Positions 39,180-47,588 of a stretch of 64,000 bases of DNA are shown in pieces. A program made the translations under genes and the position numbers. Position 1 is the stretch's first letter. The number at the start of each line of letters is the position of its first letter. The DNA is taken from positions 124,001 to 188,000 of the forward strand of contig NZ_JBHSEZ010000004.1 in the NCBI RefSeq assembly GCF_042653765.1. The letters run 5' to 3'. Source of the stretch: Castellaniella denitrificans. Its GTDB lineage: Bacteria > Pseudomonadota > Gammaproteobacteria > Burkholderiales > Burkholderiaceae_B. A model generated the notes under the pieces. It saw only the letters and a list, made by a program, of their open reading frames with translations. It did no database searches and was not told the DNA's origin.

Positions 39180-40721
39180 CTAGGCCGTGCGGGCCGGGTC
39201 GAGGAACACCACGCTCGGCTTGCGCTTGTTGCGCGGCTTGCCGAACAGCGAACCCTCGGACGTGCCGCCCGAGCAGCCGTTGCCGAAGGTAAAGCCGCAG
39301 CCGCCCCGGATCTCGAAGGCGTTCTCGGCGTTTTCCCGGTGGGCGGTCGGCACCACGAAGCGGTCCTCGTAGTTGGCGATGGCCAGGTAGCGGTGCATGT
39401 CCTCGACCTGGTGCAGGGTCAGGCCGACCTGGTCCAGGATGTCGTGGCGTTCCTGGCGGTCCACCGAGCGCGCCCGCATGAAGGCGCGCATGCCCAGCAG
39501 GCGCTCCAGCGCCGTGGCGATCGGCGCCTCGTCGCCGGCCGTCAGCAGATTGGCCAGGTAGCGCAGGGGGATGCGCAGGGACTGCACGTCGGGGATTTCG
39601 CCGAACGCGCCGATCTGGCCGCTGTTGGCGGCGGACTGGATCGGCGAGAGCGGCGGCACGTACCACACCATGGGCAGGGTGCGATATTCCGGATGCAGGG
39701 GGAAGGCGATCTTCCATTCGACGGCCATCTTGTAGACCGGGGAATTGCAGGCCGCGTCCAGCCAGTTTTCGGGAATGCCGTCGGCCAGGGCCTGGCGGCG
39801 GACTTCCGGGTCGTACGGATCCAGGAACAGGTCCAACTGCGCCTGGTACAGATCCTTTTCATGCATCGTGCTGGCGGCGGCCTCGATGCCGTCGGCGTCG
39901 TAGAGCAGCACGCCCAGGTAGCGGATCCGGCCCACGCAGGTCTCGGAACAGACCGTGGGCATGCCGGCCTCGATGCGCGGGTAGCAGAAGATGCACTTTT
40001 CCGCTTTGCCGGACTTCCAGTTGTAGTAGATCTTCTTGTACGGGCACCCGGACACGCACATGCGCCAGCCCCGGCACTTGTCCTGGTCGATCAGGACGAT
40101 GCCGTCCTCGGCGCGCTTGTAGATCGAGCCGGACGGGCAGCTGGCCACGCAAGTGGGGTTCAGGCAGTGCTCGCACAGGCGCGGCAGGTACATCATGAAG
40201 GTGTTTTCGAACTGCCCGTAGATGTCCTTCTGCACCGCCTCGAAGTTGTAATCCTGCGAGCGCTTGGCAAACTCGCCCCCCAGGATTTCCTCCCAGTTGG
40301 GCCCCCACTCGATCTTTTCCATGCGCTGGCCGGTGATCAGGGAACGCGGCCGCGCCACGGGCGGCGTGGTGCGTTCCGGGGCCTTCTGCAGGTAGTCGTA
40401 GTCGTAGGTGAAGGGCTCGTAGTAGTCGTCGATCTCGGGCAGGTTCGGATTCGAGAAGATGCGCGACAGCAGGCGCAGCTTGCCGCCCTGGCGCGGCTCG
40501 ATGCGGCCGTTGTCGCGGCGGCGCCAGCCGCCGTTCCAGCGGTCCTGGTTTTCCCAGTCCTTGGGGTAGCCCACGCCGGGCTTGGTCTCGACGTTGTTGA
40601 ACCAGGCGTATTCCATGCCCTCGCGGGACGTCCAGACGTTCTTGCAGGTGATCGAACAGGTATGACAGCCGATGCATTTGTCCAGGTTCAGGACCATGGC
40701 GACTTGCGCGCGGATTTTCAT
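39180..40721 (-). CDS. narH: Respiratory nitrate reductase beta subunit
   Basis: 513 aa, iron-sulfur electron-transfer subunit. Cysteine groups: 'DKCIGCHTCSITCKNVW', 'CEHCLNPTCVASCPSGS', and 'CRGWRMCVSGCPYKKIYYNW' with Trp in place of one Cys, the mark of the 3Fe-4S cluster. 'EKCIFCYPRIEAGMPTVCSE' completes the set. Full-length and in frame; twelve bases after narG. Confidence 0.98.
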   Translation of the reverse strand: MKIRAQVAMVLNLDKCIGCHTCSITCKNVWTSREGMEYAWFNNVETKPGVGYPKDWENQDRWNGGWRRRDNGRIEPRQGGKLRLLSRIFSNPNLPEIDDYYEPFTYDYDYLQKAPERTTPPVARPRSLITGQRMEKIEWGPNWEEILGGEFAKRSQDYNFEAVQKDIYGQFENTFMMYLPRLCEHCLNPTCVASCPSGSIYKRAEDGIVLIDQDKCRGWRMCVSGCPYKKIYYNWKSGKAEKCIFCYPRIEAGMPTVCSETCVGRIRYLGVLLYDADGIEAAASTMHEKDLYQAQLDLFLDPYDPEVRRQALADGIPENWLDAACNSPVYKMAVEWKIAFPLHPEYRTLPMVWYVPPLSPIQSAANSGQIGAFGEIPDVQSLRIPLRYLANLLTAGDEAPIATALERLLGMRAFMRARSVDRQERHDILDQVGLTLHQVEDMHRYLAIANYEDRFVVPTAHRENAENAFEIRGGCGFTFGNGCSGGTSEGSLFGKPRNKRKPSVVFLDPARTA

Positions 40722-40733
40722 GTGCCGGACTCC

Positions 40734-43700
40734 TCAGGCCTGCGTCTGGGCGGAGACCTCATGGGTCTCGTCCATCCAGTCGATGTTTTTCATTTTTCGG
40801 ACGACCACGAACTCGTCGCGGTTCGAGCCGACCGTGCCGTAGTAGTTGAAGCCGTAGGACAGCTGGGCATAGCCGCCGATCATGTGCGTGGGCTTGAGCA
40901 CGGTGCGGGTCACGGAATTGTGGATCCCGCCGCGCTTGCCGGTGACCTCGGAACCCGGCACGTTCACGATCTTTTCCTGGGCGTGGTACATCATGGTCAT
41001 GCCCTCGGGCACGCGCTGGCTGACCACGGCGCGCGCGACCAGCGCCCCGTTGACGTTGAAGACCTCGATCCAGTCATTGTCCACGATGCCGGCCTTGGCC
41101 GCGTCGATTTCGGACATCCAGACGATCGGGCCGCCGCGCGAGAGCGTCAGCATGATCAGGTTGTCCGAATAGGTGGAGTGGATCCCCCATTTCTGGTGCG
41201 GCGTGATGAAGTTCAGCACCACGTGCGGCTCGCCGTTGCTGAACCGCTTGTCCAGCATGGGCTCGATGGTCTTGGTGTCCACCGGCGGCCGGTACACGCA
41301 CAGGGATTCGCCGAAGTCGCGCATCCAGGGGTGGTCCTGGTAGAGCTCCTGGCGGCCGGTCAGCGTGCGCCATGGGATGAGTTCATGCACGTTGGTGTAG
41401 CCGGCGCTGTAGCTGACCTTGTCGGACTCGATCCCCGACCAGGTGGGCGAGGTCAGGATCTTGCGCGGCTGGGCCTGGATGTCGCGGAAGCGGATCTTTT
41501 CGTGCTCGCTGGACTTGACCAGGTGGGAATGGTCCCGGCCGGTGAACTTCGACAGGGCCTCCCAGGCCTTCAGGGCCACGTGGCCGTTGGTTTCCGGCGC
41601 CAGGGTCAGGACGGTCTCGCAGGCGTCGATGTCGGTGAAGATGCGCGGCTGGCCCTGGCCGACGCCGGGCGCGCGTTCGCGGCCGTTCAGCTTCCCGAGG
41701 AATTCGACTTCTTCCTTGGTGTCCCAGGAGATGCCCTTGCCGCCGTTGCCCAGCTTTTCGGCCAGCGGCCCGAGCGTGATGAAGCGCTCGTAGACGTGCT
41801 TGTAGTCCCGGTTCACGACCATCATGTTCGGCAGCGTCTTGCCGGGGATCAGGTCGCATTCGCCCTTGCGCCATTCGCGCACGTCGTAGGGGTCGCTCAG
41901 CTCGCCCGGGGAATCGTGCTGCAGGGGCTGCAGCACCAGGTCCTCGTCCGGCAGGTCGGCGTCAACCGCCAGCTCGGAGAATTTCTTCGCCAGGTCCTTG
42001 TAGATTTCCCAGTCGCTGCGCGATTCCCAGATCGGGTCCACGGCCGCCGACAGCGGGTGGATGAAGGGATGCATGTCGGACGTGTTCAGGTCGTTCTTTT
42101 CGTACCAGGTGGCCGTGGGCAGCACCACGTCCGAATACAGGCAGGTCGTGGACATGCGGAAGTCCAGGGTCACCAGCAGGTCGAGCTTGCCCTGGGGCGC
42201 GTCCTCGTGCCAAGCGACTTCGAGGGGCTTGGCGCCGCCCGCCTCGCCCAGGTCCTTGCCCTGCACGCCGTGCTGGGTGCCCAGCAGGTGCTTGAGGAAA
42301 TATTCATGCCCCTTGCCCGACGACCCCAGGATGTTGGAGCGCCAGACGAACATGTTGCGCGGGAAGTTGTCGGGATGGTCGGGATCTTCGCAGGAGAATT
42401 TCAGCGAGCCGTCGCGCAGGCCGTTGACGGCGTAATCCTTGGGCTCCTGGCCGGCCGCGCGGGCGTCGCGCACGATCTTCAGCGGATTGGTCTGCAGCTG
42501 CGGCGCCGTGGGCAGCCAGCCCATGCGCTCGGCGCGCACGTTCATGTCGATCAGGCTGCCCTGGTATTTCGAGGGGTCCGCCAGGGGCGAGAGCAGTTCC
42601 GGCACCCGGAGCTTCTCGTAGCGCCACTGGTCGGTGTGCGCGTAGAAGAACGAGGTGCCGTTCATGTGGCGCGGCGGGCGCAGCCAGTCCAGCGCGAAGG
42701 TCAGCATGGTCCAGCCGGTCTGCGGACGCAGCTTTTCCTGGCCCACGTAGTGGCACCAGCCGCCGCCGGACTGGCCCACGCAGCCGCACATGGACACCAG
42801 GTTGATGATGCCCCGGTACGACATGTCCATGTGGTACCAGTGGTTCAGGCCGGCGCCCAGGATGACCATGGACTTGCCTTCGGTCTTGTCGGCGTTGTCG
42901 GCGAACTGGCGGGCCACGGTGATGACCTTTTCGCGGTCCACGCCGGTGATGCGCTCCTGCCACGCGGGGGTGTAGGGCACGTCGTCGTCATAGGACGCGG
43001 CCGCGTTGTCGCCGCCCAGGCCCCGGTCGATGCCGTAGTTGGCCACGAACAGGTCGAACACCGTGGCGACCAGGACGTCGCCCTCGGCGGTCTGGACGCG
43101 CTTGACGGGCAGGTTGCGCACCAGCACCTCGTCGTGGTCGGTGCCCTGGAAATGGTCGTGGTGGACGCCGCCGAAATACGGGAAGGCCACCGGCGCGACC
43201 TCGTCGTAGGCGTCGATCAGGGAAAGGCGCGGCCGCACGTCGTGGCCCCGGGCGTCCTTCAGTTCCAGGTTCCACTTGCCGGCGTCGCCGCCTTCCTGCT
43301 GCCCCCAGCGGAAGCCGATGGAGCCCTGGGGCACGATCAGCTCGCCCGTGTCCTCGTCGCAGGCGACGGTCTTCCATTCGGGGTTGTTGTCCTGGCCCAG
43401 CCGGTCGGCGAAGTCGTCCGCCCGCAGCTTGCGGTCGGGCACGTAGCGGTCGCCCTGGCGCACCAGGCGCACCAGGAAGGGCATGTCGGTGTACTGGCGG
43501 CAATAGCGGTCGAAATAGGCGCTCTTGCCCGCCAGGTGGAATTCCTTGAGGATGACGTGGCCCATCGCCAGGGCCAGGGCCGCGTCGGTGCCCTGCTTGG
43601 GGTGCAGCCAGATGTCGCCGAACTTGGCGCCTTCGGCGTAGTCGGGAAACACGGACACGACCTTGGCGCCGCGATAGCGGGCTTCCACCATGAAGTGGGC

Positions 43701-44489
43701 GTCGGGGGTCCGCGTCTGCGGGACGTTCGAGCCCCACAGCATGATGAAGGTCGAGTTGTACCAGTCGGCCGATTCGCTGACGTCGGTCTGCTCGCCCCAG
43801 GTCTGCGGGCTGGACGGCGGCAGGTCGCAATACCAGTCGTAGAAGCTCAGCAGCGACCCGCCCAGCAGCGACAGGTAGCGGCTGCCGGACGCATAGGACA
43901 CCATGGACATGGCCGGGATCGGCGAGAAGCCGGCGATGCGGTCCGGGCCATGGCGCCGGATGGTGTGGATGTTGGCCGCCGCGATGATTTCGTTGACCTC
44001 GTCCCAGTTCGACCGCACGAAACCGCCCAGGCCCCGGGCGGTCTTGTAGCTGGCGGCCTTCTCCGGGTCGGACACGATGGTCTCCCAGGCCTGGACGGCG
44101 CCCATCGTCTTGCGCTGCTCGCGCCACAGCCGGGCCAGGCGGCCGCGCAGCATCGGGTACTTGACGCGGTTGGCGCTGTACAGGTACCACGAGAACGTGG
44201 CCCCGCGCGGACAGCCGCGCGGTTCATGGTTGGGCATGTCCGGACGGGTGCGCGGATAGTCGGTCTGCTGGGTCTCCCAGGTAACCAGGCCGCCCTTGAC
44301 GTAGATTTTCCAGGAACAGGAGCCGGTGCAGTTCACCCCGTGCGTGGAGCGCACGATCTTGTCGTGCTGCCAGCGGTTGCGGTAGGCGTCCTCCCAGGTG
44401 CGGTCTTCGCGGACCACGGCGCCATGACCGTCGGAAAAGGATTCCTTCGGGCGGGAAAAATATTTCAGGCGGTCGATGAAATGGCTCAC
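40734..44489 (-). CDS. narG: Respiratory nitrate reductase alpha subunit
   Basis: 1251 aa, the cytoplasmic catalytic subunit with bis-MGD. N-terminal FS0 region 'RSTHGVNCTGSCSWKIYVKG' (His, Cys, Cys) and 'PNHEPRGCPRGATFSWYLYS' match E. coli NarG closely. 'MLWGSNVPQTRTPDAHFMVE' and 'FKGRD/KFTGRDHSHLVKSSEH'-type C-terminal parts confirm full length. Cofactor comes from the moa/moe/mob genes in the same window. It lies 58 bases after narK and is probably cotranscribed. A long antisense frame over this gene is an artefact of base composition. Confidence 0.98.
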   Translation of the reverse strand: MSHFIDRLKYFSRPKESFSDGHGAVVREDRTWEDAYRNRWQHDKIVRSTHGVNCTGSCSWKIYVKGGLVTWETQQTDYPRTRPDMPNHEPRGCPRGATFSWYLYSANRVKYPMLRGRLARLWREQRKTMGAVQAWETIVSDPEKAASYKTARGLGGFVRSNWDEVNEIIAAANIHTIRRHGPDRIAGFSPIPAMSMVSYASGSRYLSLLGGSLLSFYDWYCDLPPSSPQTWGEQTDVSESADWYNSTFIMLWGSNVPQTRTPDAHFMVEARYRGAKVVSVFPDYAEGAKFGDIWLHPKQGTDAALALAMGHVILKEFHLAGKSAYFDRYCRQYTDMPFLVRLVRQGDRYVPDRKLRADDFADRLGQDNNPEWKTVACDEDTGELIVPQGSIGFRWGQQEGGDAGKWNLELKDARGHDVRPRLSLIDAYDEVAPVAFPYFGGVHHDHFQGTDHDEVLVRNLPVKRVQTAEGDVLVATVFDLFVANYGIDRGLGGDNAAASYDDDVPYTPAWQERITGVDREKVITVARQFADNADKTEGKSMVILGAGLNHWYHMDMSYRGIINLVSMCGCVGQSGGGWCHYVGQEKLRPQTGWTMLTFALDWLRPPRHMNGTSFFYAHTDQWRYEKLRVPELLSPLADPSKYQGSLIDMNVRAERMGWLPTAPQLQTNPLKIVRDARAAGQEPKDYAVNGLRDGSLKFSCEDPDHPDNFPRNMFVWRSNILGSSGKGHEYFLKHLLGTQHGVQGKDLGEAGGAKPLEVAWHEDAPQGKLDLLVTLDFRMSTTCLYSDVVLPTATWYEKNDLNTSDMHPFIHPLSAAVDPIWESRSDWEIYKDLAKKFSELAVDADLPDEDLVLQPLQHDSPGELSDPYDVREWRKGECDLIPGKTLPNMMVVNRDYKHVYERFITLGPLAEKLGNGGKGISWDTKEEVEFLGKLNGRERAPGVGQGQPRIFTDIDACETVLTLAPETNGHVALKAWEALSKFTGRDHSHLVKSSEHEKIRFRDIQAQPRKILTSPTWSGIESDKVSYSAGYTNVHELIPWRTLTGRQELYQDHPWMRDFGESLCVYRPPVDTKTIEPMLDKRFSNGEPHVVLNFITPHQKWGIHSTYSDNLIMLTLSRGGPIVWMSEIDAAKAGIVDNDWIEVFNVNGALVARAVVSQRVPEGMTMMYHAQEKIVNVPGSEVTGKRGGIHNSVTRTVLKPTHMIGGYAQLSYGFNYYGTVGSNRDEFVVVRKMKNIDWMDETHEVSAQTQA

Positions 44490-44547
44490 GGTGGATGCTC
44501 CATTGAAAAATGGGTTCGGCCGGGGACGGGCGGCTGCCAGCCGCGTC

Positions 44548-45972
44548 TCAGCAGGGAATTTCGGCGCGGCGGCGCGAGTAGTACCACCAGGTCACGACGA
44601 GCGAAACGGCATAGAACACGACAAAGAATATCAGGGCTGCGTACGGCGTGCCTGTGAGGGCGAAGGACGTGCCGAAGCTCTTGGGGATGAAGAAGCCGCC
44701 GTAGGCCCCCATGGCGCCGCTGAATCCCAGCACGGCCGCGGATTCCTTGGCGCCCTCGGCATCGGCCTGGGCCTGGCCGTCCGGCCCGCCGGCGGCGTGG
44801 CGGCGCTGGGCCAGCGTATTGAAGATCACGGGAATCATGGCGAAGGTGGAGCCGTTGCCGATGCCGGTCAGGAAGAACAGGAACAGGAAGGACAGCAGGA
44901 AGCCGAGGAAGTTCCCGGGGGAGTTGTCGCCCGGCAGCGAGAACATGGCGCCCAGCACCCCGACGATCATCAGGAGGAACGTCCAGAACGTGACCCGCGC
45001 GCCGCTGATGCGGTCGGACAGCCAGCCGCCGAAGGGCCGCGCCAGGGCGCCCACCAGGGGGCCCAGCCAGGCATATTGCAGCGGACGGATGTCGGGGTAC
45101 AGGTATTTGATCAGCAGCGGGAAGCCGGCGGAAAAGCCGATGAAGGAGCCGAACGTGCCCAGGTACAGGAAGCACATGATCCAGTTGTGCTTGCGCTTGA
45201 AGATGACGGCCTGGTCGCGGAAGGACGCCTTGGCGTCGGCGATGTCGTGCATGCCGACCCAGGCCAGCATGGAAGCGATGATGATGAACGGCACCCAGAT
45301 GAAGGCGGCGTTCTGGGCCCAGACCTCGACCGGACCGCCGTGGGCGCCGGACAGCGTGGCCATCTGCGGTTCACCCGCCCAGGGGCCGAGGATGCCCATG
45401 GAGATGACCAGCGGCGCCAGGAACTGCACCGACGAGACGCCCAGGTTGCCCAGGCCGGCGTTCAGGCCCAGGGCGGAACCCTTGCGTTCCTTGGGGAAGA
45501 AGAAGCTGATGTTGGACATGGACGAGGAGAAGTTCCCGCCCCCCAGGCCGCACAGCAGGGCCAGGATCAGCATGGTGGAATACGGCGTGGTCGGGTCCTG
45601 GACCGCCAGCCCCGCCCCGATGGTGGGCAGCAGCAGGCTGGCCGTGGTCAGCGCCGTCCAGCGCCGCCCGCCGACCACGGGCACCATGAAGGAATAGAAG
45701 ATGCGCAGCGTGGCGCCGGACAGGGCGGGCAGCGCCGCCAGCCAGAAGAGCTCGTTTTCGGTGTACTGGAAGCCCAGGTTGGGCAGGTTGACGGCCACCA
45801 CGCTCCACATCTGCCAGACGGCGAAGGCCAAGAACAGGGCCGGGATCGAGATCCAGAGATTGACGTTGGCGATCGCGTTGCCTTCGCGGGCCCAGAACGC
45901 CCGGTCTTCGGGCGTCCAGACGGTGAGCAGGCGACCGCGGCGGGCCTTGGGTGAAGCATCGGAGAGGCTCAT
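44548..45972 (-). CDS. narK: Nitrate/nitrite transporter NarK
   Basis: 474 aa, major facilitator superfamily, about 12 membrane segments. The nitrate signature Gly-rich helix is 'LCGLGGGNFSSSMSNISFFF', a second is 'GALARPFGGWLSDRISGARV', and 'GFSGAMGAYGGFFIPKSFG' is typical of the NarK group. The start 'SLSDASPKARRGR' at 45972 has AGGAG upstream; an earlier in-frame start overlaps the FNR box. Single NarK rather than the fused NarK1-K2 form. First gene of narK-narGHJI-ppiC. Confidence 0.96.
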   Translation of the reverse strand: MSLSDASPKARRGRLLTVWTPEDRAFWAREGNAIANVNLWISIPALFLAFAVWQMWSVVAVNLPNLGFQYTENELFWLAALPALSGATLRIFYSFMVPVVGGRRWTALTTASLLLPTIGAGLAVQDPTTPYSTMLILALLCGLGGGNFSSSMSNISFFFPKERKGSALGLNAGLGNLGVSSVQFLAPLVISMGILGPWAGEPQMATLSGAHGGPVEVWAQNAAFIWVPFIIIASMLAWVGMHDIADAKASFRDQAVIFKRKHNWIMCFLYLGTFGSFIGFSAGFPLLIKYLYPDIRPLQYAWLGPLVGALARPFGGWLSDRISGARVTFWTFLLMIVGVLGAMFSLPGDNSPGNFLGFLLSFLFLFFLTGIGNGSTFAMIPVIFNTLAQRRHAAGGPDGQAQADAEGAKESAAVLGFSGAMGAYGGFFIPKSFGTSFALTGTPYAALIFFVVFYAVSLVVTWWYYSRRRAEIPC

Positions 45973-46001
45973 GCGAAGGCTCCTGGTTTTAGGAAGCCCT
46001 A

Positions 46002-46007
46002 ACCATA
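46002..46007 (-). promoter_or_regulatory. Putative narK -10 element
   Basis: TATGGT on the minus strand. A start near 45995 would place the FNR box centre at about -41.5, the class II activation position. No good -35 is needed or seen. Confidence 0.5.
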
Positions 46008-46030
46008 AGCCCCCACACGCGGTAAGGGCG

Positions 46031-46044
46031 ATGATCTGAATCAA
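46031..46044 (-). promoter_or_regulatory. FNR/ANR box of the narK-narGHJI operon
   Basis: TTGATTCAGATCAT on the minus strand, one mismatch from TTGAT-N4-ATCAA. Centre is 65 bases upstream of the narK ATG. Points to oxygen-limited induction of nitrate respiration. Confidence 0.8.
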
Positions 46045-46145
46045 ACAGCGGCCGATTTTCCGGACCGTCTGTGAAGCAGGATCATGTCAGCGGGCCACCT
46101 GGGAATGCAGCCCCAGTATAGTGGCATGGCCCGATGGCGTAAAAG

Positions 46146-46182
46146 CCCCCACGCTGCGCAGGCTTATGCCTGCTTGCTGCCC
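46146..46182. repeat. 37-bp intergenic direct repeat, copy 1
   Basis: Starts CCCCCACGCTGCGCAGGC and contains the hairpin GCAGGC-TTAT-GCCTGC. Two mismatches to the copy at 46228-46264. A CCCCCC-A-GGGGGG palindrome follows at once. Lies between serA and narK. Confidence 0.75.
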
Positions 46183-46227
46183 CCCAGGGGGGCGCTTTTT
46201 GCCTTGGGGCGGCCCAGCGGCAAAAAA

Positions 46228-46264
46228 CCCCCACGCCGCGCAGGCTTATGCCCGCTTGCTGCCC
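46228..46264. repeat. 37-bp intergenic direct repeat, copy 2
   Basis: Starts CCCCCACGCCGCGCAGGC; both differences from copy 1 are T to C. Its end abuts copy A of the dispersed repeat family at 46263. Confidence 0.75.
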
Positions 46265-46300
46265 ACCTCGCGGCCCGCATGCCGCTCGGATTCGCCAGGC
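46263..46300. repeat. Dispersed hairpin repeat, copy A
   Basis: 38 bases ending GGATTCGCCAGGC, aligned without gaps to copies at 52626 and 62959. Central stem GCGGC/GCCGC. The second hairpin of the full element is missing here; the 3' end of serA follows instead. Confidence 0.7.
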
Positions 46301-46305
46301 GCGGG

Positions 46306-47505
46306 TCAGACCCGGTCGCAGCGGATCGTGATGGGGTGGCGCCGCAGGCCCTCGATGACCTGGTCGGTGGCCTCGCCGTCGACGTCGGTGATGGCGTAGC
46401 CGATCTTGCCGCGCGTCTGCAGCTGCTGGCTGACGATGTTCAGGCCGTATTCGCCCATCAGGTTGCTGAGCGCGCCCATGGCGCCCGGCACGTTCTGGTG
46501 GATGTGGATGATGCGCGCCGCGCCCGCCTGCTCGTGGTAGGAGATTTCGGGGAAATTGACGGCGCCCTTGGTCGTGCCGCTGCTGATGAAGCGCTTGAGC
46601 TTTTCCGCGACTTCCCGGCCGATGTTTTCCTGGGATTCCTGGGTGCTGCCGCCGATGTGCGGCGTGAGGATCACGTTCTGCATGCCGCGCAGGGGGCTGT
46701 CCAGCGCCTCGTCGCGGCTCTTGGGCTCGGTGGGGAACACGTCGATGGCGGCGCCCGACAGGTGGCCGGACTTCAGCGCGCGCTGCAGCGCGGGGATGTC
46801 CACCACCGTGCCGCGCGAAGCGTTGATCAGGATGCTGCCCGGGCGCATCGCGGCGATGGCGTCGGCGTCGAGCAGGTTGGCCGTGTCCTTGCCGCCGGGC
46901 ACGTGCAGGGTGACCACGTCGGCCTGGCCGAGGAATTTCTTCAGCGAGGACGTGGCATGGGCATTGCCCAGGGGCAGCTTGGCCTCGATGTCGTGGTAGA
47001 TCACGCGCATGCCGAAGGATTCGGCCAGGATGCCGACCTGGGAGCCGATGTTGCCGTAGCCGACGATGCCCAGCGTCTTGCCGCGCGCCTCGTAGGCGCC
47101 ATCGGCGGTCTTGTCCCAGAAGCCCTCATGCACGCGGGCGTTCTTTTCGGGAATGCGGCGCAGCAGCAGGATGGCCTCGCCCAGCACCAGCTCGGCCACC
47201 GAACGGGTGTTGGAGAACGGCGCGTTGAACACCGGGATCCCCCGCAGGGCGGCGGTTTCCAGGTCCACCTGGTTGGTGCCGATGCAGAAGCAGCCGATGG
47301 CCCGCAGGTCAGGCAGGTCGGCCAGCACCGCCTGGTCGAGATGGGTCCGGGAACGGATGCCGACCGCCTGCGCGCCCTGGAGGGCCTCGCGCAGGGCATC
47401 ACCCGAGAGCGCCCCCGCGTGCGTGACGACATCGTCGAACCCCGCCGCGACAAAGACTTCCCGGGCGCTGGCGTGTATGTTTTCGAACAGGACTATGCGT
47501 GGCAT
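46306..47505 (-). CDS. serA: D-3-phosphoglycerate dehydrogenase
   Basis: 399 aa. First enzyme of serine synthesis. NAD-binding motif 'TLGIVGYGNIGSQVGILAES', catalytic Arg/Glu regions 'ILINASRGTVVDIPALQRAL' and 'SRDEALDSPLRGMQNVILTP', His in 'HIGGSTQESQENIGRE', and a C-terminal ACT domain ('INI'-type 'AARIIHIHQNVPGAMGALSN'). Size matches E. coli SerA (410 aa). Start at 47505 has GGAAAGGG upstream; an ATG eleven codons earlier lacks a ribosome site. The same reading frame runs on far upstream without a stop, which is a base-composition artefact. Confidence 0.93.
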   Translation of the reverse strand: MPRIVLFENIHASAREVFVAAGFDDVVTHAGALSGDALREALQGAQAVGIRSRTHLDQAVLADLPDLRAIGCFCIGTNQVDLETAALRGIPVFNAPFSNTRSVAELVLGEAILLLRRIPEKNARVHEGFWDKTADGAYEARGKTLGIVGYGNIGSQVGILAESFGMRVIYHDIEAKLPLGNAHATSSLKKFLGQADVVTLHVPGGKDTANLLDADAIAAMRPGSILINASRGTVVDIPALQRALKSGHLSGAAIDVFPTEPKSRDEALDSPLRGMQNVILTPHIGGSTQESQENIGREVAEKLKRFISSGTTKGAVNFPEISYHEQAGAARIIHIHQNVPGAMGALSNLMGEYGLNIVSQQLQTRGKIGYAITDVDGEATDQVIEGLRRHPITIRCDRV

Positions 47506-47588
47506 TTCGACCCTTTCCGGCAAATGAAAAACATTCATTGTGCGATATTTCAAGCATCTCGTCAGGGTCATCCCTAATGGGACAAGGG

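Noticed and set aside
39339..44657. 1772-codon open frame on + opposite narH and narG
   Set aside because: It is antisense to two clearly recognised genes, has low-complexity V/G/A/H/Q composition and no domains. Such frames arise in GC-rich DNA when the true gene avoids certain codons.
46141..46264. CRISPR-like array from the 37-bp repeats
   Set aside because: Only two imperfect copies, a palindrome instead of a unique spacer, and no cas genes.
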